The notes: generated from the sequence alone by a model not told the origin. Shown: positions 1 to 6,751, numbered from the stretch's first letter. The stretch is DNA of 9,057 bases from DYQY01 sp964643725 (GCA_964643725.1 CAZXTL010000044.1:1-9057); one strand, 5' to 3'. Numbers and translations are program-made.

Positions 1-134
1 ACAATAAGGCCTTCATTCATAGATTCTATCAATGTCTTAAAAATGTTAATCACTCCCTCTTCAGAAAATATCGGGGAATTAATCTCATCCATGAACGACT
101 CTATACATAACTTTAATTGTTCTTCCGTGAACAA
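1..134 (-). CDS. Unrecognised gene, 5' end only (TTG start)
   Basis: The first 44 complete codons of a minus-strand gene run off the left edge of the window. The predicted start is a TTG at 134-132. It is preceded by AGGGAG with a 6-nt spacing and by a well-formed sigma-A promoter about 30 nt further upstream. The reading frame upstream of the TTG closes at a stop and offers no ATG. The visible N-terminus begins MFTEEQLKLCIESFMDEINS and continues as amphipathic, acidic, probably helical sequence without a signal peptide or membrane segment. I do not recognise the family. It lies downstream of fliT in the same direction, but its own promoter and the 158-bp A+T-rich spacer argue that it is not simply the last gene of the flagellar operon. 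An internal ATG at codon 15 is a weaker alternative start. Confidence 0.6.
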   Translation of the reverse strand, partial: MFTEEQLKLCIESFMDEINSPIFSEEGVINIFKTLIESMNEGLI

Positions 135-168
135 CTTCGTCTCCCTGACTAAATTATTATTTTCTTGT

Positions 169-197
169 ATTATATATAATGTTTAATATTTTGTAAA
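169..197 (-). promoter_or_regulatory. Sigma-A/sigma-70-type promoter for the left-edge gene
   Basis: On the minus strand, TTTACA (192-197; 5 of 6 to TTGACA) and TATAAT (169-174; 6 of 6) are separated by exactly 17 nt. The start of transcription would fall near 162, giving a leader of about 28 nt before the AGGGAG/TTG start at 134. The surrounding spacer (135-292) is almost pure A+T, so chance matches are more likely than usual, but the correct position and the adjoining ribosome site support the call. Confidence 0.6.
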
Positions 198-292
198 GAT
201 TTATTTTATTATTTTATATAAATTTTAAAATATATTTTTATTATAATATTATTTATGTTTTTTTAATTATTTCTCTTTTAAGTCTTTCTTTG

Positions 293-685
293 TTAAGTCA
301 TCTTATTAATAAACCTTGGGTTGCCTGGAACGCTGTTAACATTAAAGTATGCTGTAGCAAATCTTTTTACATTCCTTAACTTATTTTCTTCTTCCTCTGA
401 CTTACCTTTCCACTCCAGGATGATCCTCTGGTTATCTCTTTCAAGATTAAGCATTTCATTTAAGTTTATCATGTAAATCTTATATTCATCCCGGCTGAAA
501 ATGACCTTGTTTTTCATTTCACTTATTTCCTGCCTTATGCTTGCTCTTATCTTTTCAAGTGAAAGATAGACGTCTATGTCACCGGCAATCAAAGATTTCC
601 TTTGATTTATTGTAAACTTTTTCAGCTCATCCAGTTTATTAAAAACCAGATCAGTGTAATTGAGAGTTTCTGCTATATTCTCCAT
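293..685 (-). CDS. fliT: FliT-like flagellar export chaperone
   Basis: A 130-residue, highly charged, all-helical-looking protein without signal or membrane segment. The length and composition fit the FliT/FlgN class of small cytoplasmic type III export chaperones; FliT binds the filament cap FliD and, in enterics, the FlhDC regulator. Sequence conservation in this family is low, so the name rests mainly on position: it is directly downstream of fliD and fliS, the standard fliD-fliS-fliT order. A mid-protein segment (about residues 28-55, RKSLIAGDIDVYLSLEKIRA) resembles the size-and-spacing pattern of FliT helices. Its start lies inside fliS, with a 35-bp overlap in a different frame, and GAGGAAAGG sits about 9 nt upstream of the ATG within the fliS coding sequence. 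This suggests translational coupling. No GC-rich hairpin follows its stop codon. Confidence 0.72.
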   Translation of the reverse strand: MENIAETLNYTDLVFNKLDELKKFTINQRKSLIAGDIDVYLSLEKIRASIRQEISEMKNKVIFSRDEYKIYMINLNEMLNLERDNQRIILEWKGKSEEEENKLRNVKRFATAYFNVNSVPGNPRFINKMT

Positions 686-1064
686 CCTCGTATACCTTTC
701 CTCTGGCCACTGTCCATGCTTCCCTTAATAAATCCAAAAGCCCCATAACCTCTTTTACAGGTTTTGGGTCCTTCTTAATGTTTGCCACGCCCAATCTGTA
801 ATTCATATATTCATATATCCTGTAAAGATTTATGGCAATTTCACCACCAACCTCATAATTTAAGCTGACAATCAGTTCTGAAATAATTGCATGGGTTTTA
901 AGTATGTAATAATTTATTTTTTCAAAATCATTGCTTTCAAAACCCTCCAATGATTTATTCAGGAACCTGATAGCCCCTTCATAGGCCAGGATTACCAGAT
1001 CTTCTTTTGTCGAACTGTTTAATATAACCTGTTTATATTGCACATACGGATTTGCAACCACCAT
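651..1064 (-). CDS. fliS: Flagellin export chaperone FliS
   Basis: FliS binds the C-terminal D0 helix of flagellin in the cytoplasm, prevents premature polymerisation and delivers it to the FlhA export gate. The protein shows the typical FliS profile: an N-terminal NPYVQYKQ segment, then LVILAYEGAIRFLNKS, a helix with ISELIVSLNYEVGGEIAINL, the IYEYMNYRLGVANIKKD helix, and a closing LLDLLREAW. The usual family length is about 120-140 residues; this one has 137. Two ATG codons are close together (1070 and 1064). AGAGGA lies only 1 nt from the first but 7 nt from the second, so I chose 1064; starting at 1070 would add two residues. It follows fliD by about 95 bp and overlaps fliT by 35 bp, so these genes are probably co-transcribed from the fliD promoter. 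Confidence 0.93.
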   Translation of the reverse strand: MVVANPYVQYKQVILNSSTKEDLVILAYEGAIRFLNKSLEGFESNDFEKINYYILKTHAIISELIVSLNYEVGGEIAINLYRIYEYMNYRLGVANIKKDPKPVKEVMGLLDLLREAWTVARGKVYEDGEYSRNSQLH

Positions 1065-1158
1065 TATCATGTCCTCTTCTGTTTATAATTTATTAAAACT
1101 TTAACTATTTGTATTTACAAAAAAATTTTACTGTCTGAATTATCCGTACTTTTACTTA

Positions 1159-1848
1159 TTACAGTGAACCCAGCTGTGCCGATAACCACTGGCTCTGGGT
1201 ATCAGACTGCGCCATCGCCACATCAAGCTTCACATATTTGCTCTTGAGCATTGCCTCCCTTATTACCATTCGGCGGTTAAAATTATCTATGGTGTTTTCC
1301 AGAATGGTAGTCTCGCTTGTAAAGCTGGCTGACTTTGTGGCAAAATACCCTCCATCTATGTTTGTAAGGCTGTCAACGTAATTTGACATCCTTACTGCAA
1401 TGCCATAATCTTCTTTTTCAAGATCCTCGGTATTTGCGTTTGCAACAAACATGTTTTTTACATTTTCAAAATCCTCATCCAGGGCCGTAGTCAATACCGC
1501 AGTATCTATATTTAATTTTCCTATCATTAGATCTGTATTATTGGATGATGAAACAAAAGCACTCCTTGTTATTCCTATTTTTGCAAGAGCGTCAGCATCT
1601 TCGGAAAGGCCATTTACATTGCCTGACATCAATGCTGACAGTTCATACCTGATACTTTCAAGAAACTGGTCGCCTGATGCAAGTCCCTTAAAGCGGTCAG
1701 ATTCCGTAACTGGTGGAACAACTTTTTTTTCGGATGTTTTACTGTAAATTAGATCAACAACGCTGTTGTACTGGTTCACAAGATTCTGGATCTTTGTGAT
1801 TATTGCAGATGTATTTCGATTTACTGTAAGTGTTACTGTATCTTCTTT
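1159..1848 (-). CDS. fliD: Flagellar filament cap protein FliD, C-terminal part (5' end lost in gap)
   Basis: The last 229 codons of fliD are open from the N gap to the stop. FliD (HAP2) forms the cap at the filament tip under which flagellin polymerises. The visible part is the C-terminal region (FliD_C). It starts KEDTVTLTVNRNTSAIITKI followed by QNLVNQYNSVVDLI, the usual junction where the polypeptide returns to the coiled coil. Family-typical elements follow: LNIDTAVLTTALDEDFENVKNMF, then a long helix and a terminal WLSAQLGSL, comparable with the hydrophobic C-terminus of other FliD proteins. A GTG at 1779 is internal, not the start, because the homologous frame continues upstream into the gap. 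Full-length FliD usually has 450-700 residues, so at least about 200 residues are missing. This is an assembly truncation, with no sign of a real pseudogene. Confidence 0.92.
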   Translation of the reverse strand, partial: KEDTVTLTVNRNTSAIITKIQNLVNQYNSVVDLIYSKTSEKKVVPPVTESDRFKGLASGDQFLESIRYELSALMSGNVNGLSEDADALAKIGITRSAFVSSSNNTDLMIGKLNIDTAVLTTALDEDFENVKNMFVANANTEDLEKEDYGIAVRMSNYVDSLTNIDGGYFATKSASFTSETTILENTIDNFNRRMVIREAMLKSKYVKLDVAMAQSDTQSQWLSAQLGSL

Positions 1849-1948
1849 NNNNNNNNNNNNNNNNNNNNNNNNNNNNNNNNNNNNNNNNNNNNNNNNNNNN
1901 NNNNNNNNNNNNNNNNNNNNNNNNNNNNNNNNNNNNNNNNNNNNNNNN
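1849..1948. other. Assembly gap of 100 N
   Basis: The run is exactly 100 undetermined bases, the usual scaffolding placeholder, so its length is probably not real. The gap must contain the start and N-terminal half of fliD: the flanking fliD frame is open on one side, while the other side shows only a promoter and leader without a start codon. That requires well over 500 bp of missing sequence, unless fliD is unusually short. Confidence 0.95.
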
Positions 1949-1951
1949 TAA

Positions 1952-1984
1952 AGTTATATAAATAATAAATTTATTATTATAACT
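1952..1984. repeat. A+T-only inverted repeat in the fliD leader
   Basis: The arms at 1952-1969 and 1970-1984 can pair along 15 positions with a 3-nt bulge (AGTTATA...ATAATAAA against TTTATTAT...TATAACT). It lies immediately downstream of the predicted fliD transcription start and next to the gap. It is almost entirely A/T, so it is weak as an RNA hairpin and could be chance in this composition. Confidence 0.3.
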
Positions 1985-1991
1985 ATAAAAG

Positions 1992-2019
1992 GTATCGGAT
2001 AAAAATTAAAATGTCTTTA
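1992..2019 (-). promoter_or_regulatory. Sigma-28 (FliA/SigD)-type promoter for fliD-fliS-fliT
   Basis: On the minus strand, TAAAGACA (2012-2019) is followed after 12 nt by TCCGATAC (1992-1999). The known sigma-28 consensus is TAAAGTTT, about 11 nt, GCCGATAA, or GCCGATAT for Bacillus SigD. The core CCGATA is intact. The arrangement, including the 12-nt spacer, repeats that of the flagellin and glycosyltransferase promoters in this window. It starts about 10 bp after the stop of the glycosyltransferase gene and points into the gap that hides the fliD start, as expected for a fliD promoter. Confidence 0.7.
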
Positions 2020-2029
2020 ATTAAAAGTA

Positions 2030-4912
2030 TCAGATATTTAAGGACTTGCTTATTTTAACCGATTCCATACCAATAACTGCAGGTAGATAGTCGGGATTTA
2101 TTAGAAGCGCGCAATTATATGCAACTTCAGCATCTTCCAGACTACCAAGTTCTGAAAGACAGTTTCCAAGGTTGGAAAAATATGATGGGTCCTGATTATT
2201 ATAGTCTATTGCTTTTGAAAAATTCTGTGCCCCATTCCTGTAATTCTTTAGTCTGAGGTAACATATCCCCAAACCATTATATACACTGTCATTTTTCTTA
2301 TTGTCTTTCAGAGCCTTTTCAAAATATGGAATGGCTTTTTCGTAATCACCCATTGCGGTATATACATCAGCAATTCCCTTTAAGAGAAGGCTTACTTTAA
2401 CGCCGTTTTCATCAGTTTTAATTTTACTACTCTCATATTGAGCAATAGCTCCTGTCAGGAATTTTATTGCTGATTCATACCTGTTGAAATCAAGAAGTAT
2501 GTTTGTGAGCTGCTGCGCCTGCTCTACATTAAAGAACAAATCTTTAACCTCTGCTAAAAGATCCTCAATTTTTTTAACATTTGAGATAGTTTTGTATAAA
2601 ACTGCCAGGTTGATTATTATTTTTACTGATTTTTTCTGAAGCAAATACGCCTTTTCAAGATATTCCTGAGCTTTTTTATAATCTGAAATCTTTAAATATG
2701 TAAGCCCCAAACCATTATATGCACCCCAGCTTCCAACACTCTTATCTACGCAGCCGCCTATCAAAACACTTTCTTTTGCTTCAATGGCATTAATATAATT
2801 TTTGATCGCCTTTTTAAACTCGCCATTAAAATAATATGCAGCCGCAAGATTAAAATAGGCATCCTTAAAATCTGGAACCAGCTTCAATGCCAGTTTTGCT
2901 TCGCTTATGGCTTTGCTGTAATTACCAAGCAAAGCATAGCAGGATGATTTATAGCAAAGACAAAAAGGATGGTAACTTGCACTGCATCCAGCTTTATTCA
3001 AAATATCAATAGTCTTATCAAAATATTCTATTGCTTCCTGATTTTGGCCAGCAACGTACAGGTTTACTCCCATATTATGATAGTTAAATGCATTTTCTGG
3101 CTCATTTTCAATTGCTTTCAGGAGAATATCATAATTTCTCTCATATTTTTTTCCGGATTCAATACTTTTTTTTGTATACCCATAGTGTCTTAGTTCAACT
3201 GGTGAAAGAAGTTTTTCATATTCTTTGCTGTTATTTATCATTAGCTGCTCATGAATTTCTCCAACAAATTCAAAGCCAAAATTATTGTTCCACAACCTTA
3301 AAGTATAATGTTCAACAAGCACATCCTCACTAATCTCTGAACGCATGCTTAAAATTTTAACGTAATATGCTTTGGGTTTCTGTTCAACAGTTAGACTTTT
3401 TAAAAATCCAATACTCTCATTCTCAAGGACTTCATCGGCATCAAGAAAAAAGATCCAGTCTGATGTTACATTCTCTATTGAATAATTTCTTGCCTCCGAA
3501 AAGTTTTCATTCCATGCGTATTTTTTTATTTTTGCTCCATGTGACTCAGCTACCAGACATGTATTATCTTTTGATCCTGTATCAACAACTATTATCTCAT
3601 CAGCTACTGATTTGATGCTTTCCAGGCATCGGGAAATATTTTTTTCTTCATTTTTCACAATCATGCATACTGCTAATGTTGATCTTTTCTTTACTTCACT
3701 TTTATATAATTTATCTTTCCTATTATTTTGTCTGACAATTTTTTCTATAATCTCAAGATTTGAGCCATTTTCCATTTCGAGAGCTTTGTTTTTTTCTACC
3801 AACTTTGAGAATTCCTTTAATTCAGAATGTTTTTTATTTTTTAAAAAATACTCATTCATTGCTTTAAACATGACAGCTTTTTGTGCTGTATCAAGTAATT
3901 TTGTAATACTGTCGAAAATATCTTTGAAAGTTGTTATCTTTTGAAGAATTAATTCATGTCTTTCAATTAATTTCAATATAGATTTTTTAGTATTTTTATA
4001 TCCTGAATTATTATAAAAAAAATTATTTAAACAGGAAAGGATGCCTTTAAGCACCGTGTCATTAAATAGTATTTTTCTATCAATTATATAGTCGACTATA
4101 AAATCCCTGTCAGTAATTAATTTGTTACCTGATTTTGTTTCGTTTGCCCTTTTTGCTTTTATTATCTCAATTATATAATTTACCAAACTATAATAAGCAG
4201 TCTCAACAGAAAAGGTCCCATACCTGAGCCATATGAGTACAGTTTCAATATACATATCATATTTTATTATGTTGGAGCCTGTTAAAGATTTGGGGTGGAC
4301 TCTGTAATAATACAGTGCATCATCCAAGTGCACGATTTGAAATTTCTCATAAACTCTTAGCCAATAATCATAATCTGCTCCCAGCGTAAGTTCGCAGTCA
4401 TATCCTCCAATCTCACCTGCCACTTCTCTTTTATATAAAAAACATGGACCGATAACACACGTATTTTTTATTTGGCGTATGTCAGGAAAGCTTTTTATAT
4501 TTTCATTACCTTTATTGTCTTTACTATTGTAATCTTCATCAAGTACTACAAAATAATTACTATAGACAAACGAGGCTTTACTATTTTTTAGACAATAAAG
4601 CATTTTTTCCAAAGCATTTTCCAGATAGTAGTTATCATCAGATGTCCATGTAAAAAAATCCCCTTTTGCCTGACCAAATCCTTTATTTAAAGAAAACGAG
4701 ACCCCGGAGTTTTTATTGTTCCTGATTATTTTAATCCTGGAATCTTTAAAAGAATTGATTATTTCAAACGTTTTATCAGTGGAGCAATCATCGACAATAA
4801 TAAGTTCAATATTCTGATGGGTTTGTTTAAGGCAACTGGTAATGGATTGCTTAATATAATCAGCTCCATTATAAGTTGGTAAAACAACACTGATTTTGTT
4901 ACTTGGGTCCAA
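2030..4912 (-). CDS. Double GT2 glycosyltransferase with C-terminal TPR repeats, probable flagellin glycosyltransferase
   Basis: A 960-residue cytoplasmic protein with no signal or membrane segment. Domain 1 (about 7-210) is a GT-A fold family-2 glycosyltransferase: VVLPTYNG at 9-16, VDDCSTD at 40-46, a DXD-type SDD at 91-93 and GADYDYW at 178-184. A helical linker of about 200 residues follows. Domain 2 (about 412-575) is a second GT2 of the SunS/TPR-associated type: CMIVKNEE at 416-423, VVDTGSKDNT at 442-451, metal-binding FLDADE at 489-494 and GEIHEQL at 551-557. TPR-like repeats fill about 605-945 (for example YHNMGVNLYVAGQNQEAIEY and YFSNLGNCLSELGSLEDAEV) and could hold the acceptor protein. 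The start is TTG at 4912, with AAGGAG 4 nt upstream; no in-frame ATG is near. It sits between flagellin and fliD with its own sigma-28-type promoter, so flagellin glycosylation is the likely role. The sugar donor and the true acceptor are inferred, not seen. Confidence 0.85.
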   Translation of the reverse strand: MDPSNKISVVLPTYNGADYIKQSITSCLKQTHQNIELIIVDDCSTDKTFEIINSFKDSRIKIIRNNKNSGVSFSLNKGFGQAKGDFFTWTSDDNYYLENALEKMLYCLKNSKASFVYSNYFVVLDEDYNSKDNKGNENIKSFPDIRQIKNTCVIGPCFLYKREVAGEIGGYDCELTLGADYDYWLRVYEKFQIVHLDDALYYYRVHPKSLTGSNIIKYDMYIETVLIWLRYGTFSVETAYYSLVNYIIEIIKAKRANETKSGNKLITDRDFIVDYIIDRKILFNDTVLKGILSCLNNFFYNNSGYKNTKKSILKLIERHELILQKITTFKDIFDSITKLLDTAQKAVMFKAMNEYFLKNKKHSELKEFSKLVEKNKALEMENGSNLEIIEKIVRQNNRKDKLYKSEVKKRSTLAVCMIVKNEEKNISRCLESIKSVADEIIVVDTGSKDNTCLVAESHGAKIKKYAWNENFSEARNYSIENVTSDWIFFLDADEVLENESIGFLKSLTVEQKPKAYYVKILSMRSEISEDVLVEHYTLRLWNNNFGFEFVGEIHEQLMINNSKEYEKLLSPVELRHYGYTKKSIESGKKYERNYDILLKAIENEPENAFNYHNMGVNLYVAGQNQEAIEYFDKTIDILNKAGCSASYHPFCLCYKSSCYALLGNYSKAISEAKLALKLVPDFKDAYFNLAAAYYFNGEFKKAIKNYINAIEAKESVLIGGCVDKSVGSWGAYNGLGLTYLKISDYKKAQEYLEKAYLLQKKSVKIIINLAVLYKTISNVKKIEDLLAEVKDLFFNVEQAQQLTNILLDFNRYESAIKFLTGAIAQYESSKIKTDENGVKVSLLLKGIADVYTAMGDYEKAIPYFEKALKDNKKNDSVYNGLGICYLRLKNYRNGAQNFSKAIDYNNQDPSYFSNLGNCLSELGSLEDAEVAYNCALLINPDYLPAVIGMESVKISKSLNI

Positions 4913-4955
4913 AGCACTCCTTAAAAAGATTAATACATTGATATTAAGTAAAATT

Positions 4956-4983
4956 ATATCGGCTTAAAATATTTAATACTTAA
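4956..4983 (-). promoter_or_regulatory. Sigma-28 (FliA/SigD)-type promoter for the glycosyltransferase gene
   Basis: On the minus strand, TTAAGTAT (4976-4983; 6 of 8 to TAAAGTTT) lies 12 nt before GCCGATAT (4956-4963), which is identical to the Bacillus SigD -10 consensus. Transcription would start near 4949, about 37 nt before the TTG start and its AAGGAG site. An overlapping TATAAT inside the same stretch lacks a convincing -35 box, so sigma-28 is the better reading. Confidence 0.75.
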
Positions 4984-5180
4984 AGCCTGTAAAAAAACCT
5001 TAGTTCAAATTAAAATTAACATACTTCCAGATTAATTTAATTAGTTTATACTGAACGATTGGCTGAAATTTAAAACTTTAAAATACTTTGCGCTGAATAA
5101 ACTAAAATTTTTTAAAAAACAATAAATTGTTAAGCATAAACTACTTAGATTTATTTAAATGCATTTTTTCAAACCCTGCT
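4984..5180. other. Non-coding A+T-rich spacer between flagellin terminator and glycosyltransferase promoter
   Basis: I see no gene here on either strand; the longest start-to-stop frames I found are about a dozen codons and lack a ribosome site. One isolated TAAAGTTT on the minus strand (5073-5080) has no matching -10 element. Confidence 0.6.
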
Positions 5181-5225
5181 AAAACCATTCAGCCCCGGAC
5201 TTGTCTGCCGGAGCCGAATGGTTTT
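5181..5225 (-). terminator. Rho-independent-type terminator of the flagellin transcript
   Basis: An 18-bp stem with a 9-nt loop (5199-5207). Read on the minus strand, AAAACCATTC plus GGCTCCGG pairs with CCGGGGCT plus GAATGGTTTT. Two positions pair as G-U only in the minus-strand RNA and would be A/C mismatches in a plus-strand RNA, so the hairpin is built for the flagellin direction. The final UUUU is part of the stem and there is no longer U run. It lies about 105 nt after the flagellin stop, giving the abundant flagellin mRNA a 3' untranslated tail, and it separates flagellin from the downstream glycosyltransferase gene, which has its own promoter. Confidence 0.85.
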
Positions 5226-5331
5226 ATCTCTATTTAGTTTTATCTTATTTTGCTATTTAATTTTCCTTGCTGGTCTGTAGGCTTACATACACCGTACTTC
5301 AGCATTACACAAACACTGCTCTATCTAAAAA

Positions 5332-6459
5332 TTATGCCTGCAGCAAGTTTAGAATCATCTGCGGTGAGCTGTTGGCCTGAGCCAGCATGGATACACCGGC
5401 CTGCATCATTATCTGATCCCTTACAAATGATGTCATTTCAGCTGCCATATCAACATCTCTAATCTGGGACTCTGATGCAGAGAGGTTTTCCTGTGCAACA
5501 CCTAGGTTGGTTATGGTATGTTCCAGCCTGTTCTGTACTGCACCTAAGGACGACCTTTCATTTGCCACCCATCCTATTGCCCTGTCTATTTGGGATATGG
5601 TATCCTGGGAATCAAGCATTGATTCCACAGAAATATCTTCTACTCCCAAGTCAGCTGCCGTCATGCTTGAAATGCCAATTTTTGTAGTCTGGCCCACATT
5701 GGCGCCTATCTGGTATTCAAGTGAGTCATCTGTTGTTACAACAGCGACATCATCAAATGCCTTGACGTAAGCTACCTTTCCAATTTCTGTAGTTGCCTGT
5801 GCTGCCAGTGAGAAAGTAACGCCATCCAGTGTTGCTGTCTTTGCTGAACCAACGTCTGACACTGTAATCGAGGTGCCGGCTGAGCTTTGGATGACTGCGT
5901 TTACTGAGGTTCCCTCAGCTACAAGCTTTACCTGGTATGTGGCATCCGCACTTACTGTACCGCCAACGGCGCTTACAATAGATGTTCCAGATTTGATCTC
6001 TATTGTTGCTTCAACGGCAGATTTAGATGCTGTAAGTGAACCGTCAAGGAGTTTCTTTGTATTAAACTCTGTAGTTGTTGCAATTCTTGAGATTTCGTCT
6101 TTTAACTGTGTTATCTCTCTTCCTATGTTTTCCCTGTCATCGTCTGTAACAGATTCACTTGCTGCCTGTACTGCAAGCTCCCTCATCCTGATAAGAAGGC
6201 TTGATGTCTCGGAGAGTGCACCTTCAGCGGTCTGTATAAGTGATATTCCGTCCTGGGCATTCCTTGAAGCCATTGACAAACCTTTGATCTGGCTTCTTAG
6301 TTTTTCAGATATGCCAAGACCTGCAGCATCATCTGCTGCTTTGTTTATACGAAGTCCTGATGAAAGACGCTCTAAGGACTTGGTCCTGCTTGCGTCTGTA
6401 TTAATCAGGTTCTTATGCGCAGTAAGCGCTGTTATGTTTTGATTGATCCTAAGTGACAT
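5332..6459 (-). CDS. fliC: Flagellin (filament subunit)
   Basis: A 375-residue flagellin, secreted by the flagellar type III system without a signal peptide. The N-terminal D0/D1 part (1-140) is canonical: MSLRINQNITALTAHKNL, LERLSSGLRINKAADDAAGL at 29-48, GLSMASRNAQDGISLIQTAEGAL around 60-82, and IRMRELAVQ at 90-98, which matches the conserved TLR5-recognised stretch of Salmonella-type flagellins. The C-terminal D1/D0 part (about 283-375) has RAIGWVANERSSLGAVQNRL and ends MILNLLQA. The middle (about 141-282) is variable, rich in Ser, Thr, Ala and Val, contains no cysteine, and would be the surface-exposed D2-like region and the natural target for O-glycosylation. The ATG is preceded by AAAGG about 9 nt away. 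It has a sigma-28-type promoter, a long leader containing a small gene, and its own terminator. The downstream glycosyltransferase and the FliS/FliT chaperones complete the filament set. Confidence 0.97.
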   Translation of the reverse strand: MSLRINQNITALTAHKNLINTDASRTKSLERLSSGLRINKAADDAAGLGISEKLRSQIKGLSMASRNAQDGISLIQTAEGALSETSSLLIRMRELAVQAASESVTDDDRENIGREITQLKDEISRIATTTEFNTKKLLDGSLTASKSAVEATIEIKSGTSIVSAVGGTVSADATYQVKLVAEGTSVNAVIQSSAGTSITVSDVGSAKTATLDGVTFSLAAQATTEIGKVAYVKAFDDVAVVTTDDSLEYQIGANVGQTTKIGISSMTAADLGVEDISVESMLDSQDTISQIDRAIGWVANERSSLGAVQNRLEHTITNLGVAQENLSASESQIRDVDMAAEMTSFVRDQIMMQAGVSMLAQANSSPQMILNLLQA

Positions 6460-6489
6460 TTTGTTTTTCCTTTCATCCTTGAATTCTTT

Positions 6490-6630
6490 TTAAATAATTT
6501 CTAAGCATCCTGCTTCTTTTTCCAGATATTCTTTAGAGTGGTTATCCGGTTCATCCCACTCCTGTCTTATTTGTAAAAACAGGAAATCACAGGCATACTC
6601 TGACACCTGCTTCAAATCTCTATCTTTCAC
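6490..6630 (-). CDS. Small unrecognised protein (46 aa) in the flagellin leader
   Basis: A short frame of 46 codons starts with GTG at 6630, 6 nt after a strong AGGGAGGG ribosome site, and ends with TAA at 6490, 31 nt before the flagellin ATG. The protein begins MKDRDLKQVSEYACDFLFLQ and continues through IRQEWDEPDNHSKEYLEKEA to GCLEII. It is acidic (about 12 Asp/Glu against 6 Lys/Arg), with two cysteines (14 and 42), a hydrophobic patch at 13-21, and no signal peptide or membrane helix. An in-frame ATG at 6654 would add eight residues but has no ribosome site. It lies entirely within the predicted sigma-28 flagellin transcript, so it would be made together with flagellin. I do not recognise the family; a regulator or chaperone of flagellin synthesis is only a guess. 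The ribosome site and ordinary residue composition are the evidence that it is real. Confidence 0.6.
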   Translation of the reverse strand: MKDRDLKQVSEYACDFLFLQIRQEWDEPDNHSKEYLEKEAGCLEII

Positions 6631-6712
6631 ATCTTGCCCTCCCTGGCTAAACATGTTAATAAACTATATATATGTAAATCTTATATATATTCGCCTTTAT
6701 GCTTTTTGACTA

Positions 6713-6751
6713 AAAAAGTGCCTGCCCTTATCCTTTAGGCGAGTACTTTTT
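6713..6751. other. Hairpin flanked by A and T runs in the flagellin leader
   Basis: An inverted repeat with arms 6713-6726 and 6738-6751 and an 11-nt loop. AAAAAGT pairs with ACTTTTT and an inner GCC pairs with GGC, with an imperfect middle. Read on the plus strand it has one mismatch and two G-U pairs; on the minus strand it has two mismatches and one G-U pair. Both directions end in a T run. In the flagellin transcript it would form roughly 40-80 nt after the start, where it could act as an attenuator or a stabilising 5' structure. In the opposite direction it would be a weak terminator for plus-strand RNA. I cannot match it to a known riboswitch class. Confidence 0.45.

Noticed and set aside
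1085..1120. TAAAGTTT on the minus strand just upstream of fliS
   Set aside because: There is no CCGATA-like -10 element 11-12 nt downstream, and the spacing would place the start inside the fliS ribosome site.
1178..1185. Exact GCCGATAA (sigma-28 -10 consensus) on the plus strand
   Set aside because: It lies antisense within the end of fliD, no TAAA-type -35 element is at the right distance, and no plus-strand gene follows.
1993..2036. Near-identical TATCGGATA and TATCAGATA 35 bp apart, possible direct repeats
   Set aside because: The first copy belongs to the sigma-28 -10 element, the second overlaps the stop codon of the transferase gene; nothing suggests an insertion scar.
5062..5080. 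TAAAGTTT followed by GCCAATC on the minus strand, between flagellin and the glycosyltransferase
   Set aside because: The spacer is only 9 nt and the -10 element is degraded; a much better site exists at 4956-4983.
5873..6442. Long open frame of 189 codons on the plus strand opposite flagellin
   Set aside because: It is an antisense shadow of the highly biased flagellin coding sequence, with no ribosome site and no recognisable protein features. Similar plus-strand frames inside the glycosyltransferase and fliD genes are rejected for the same reason.
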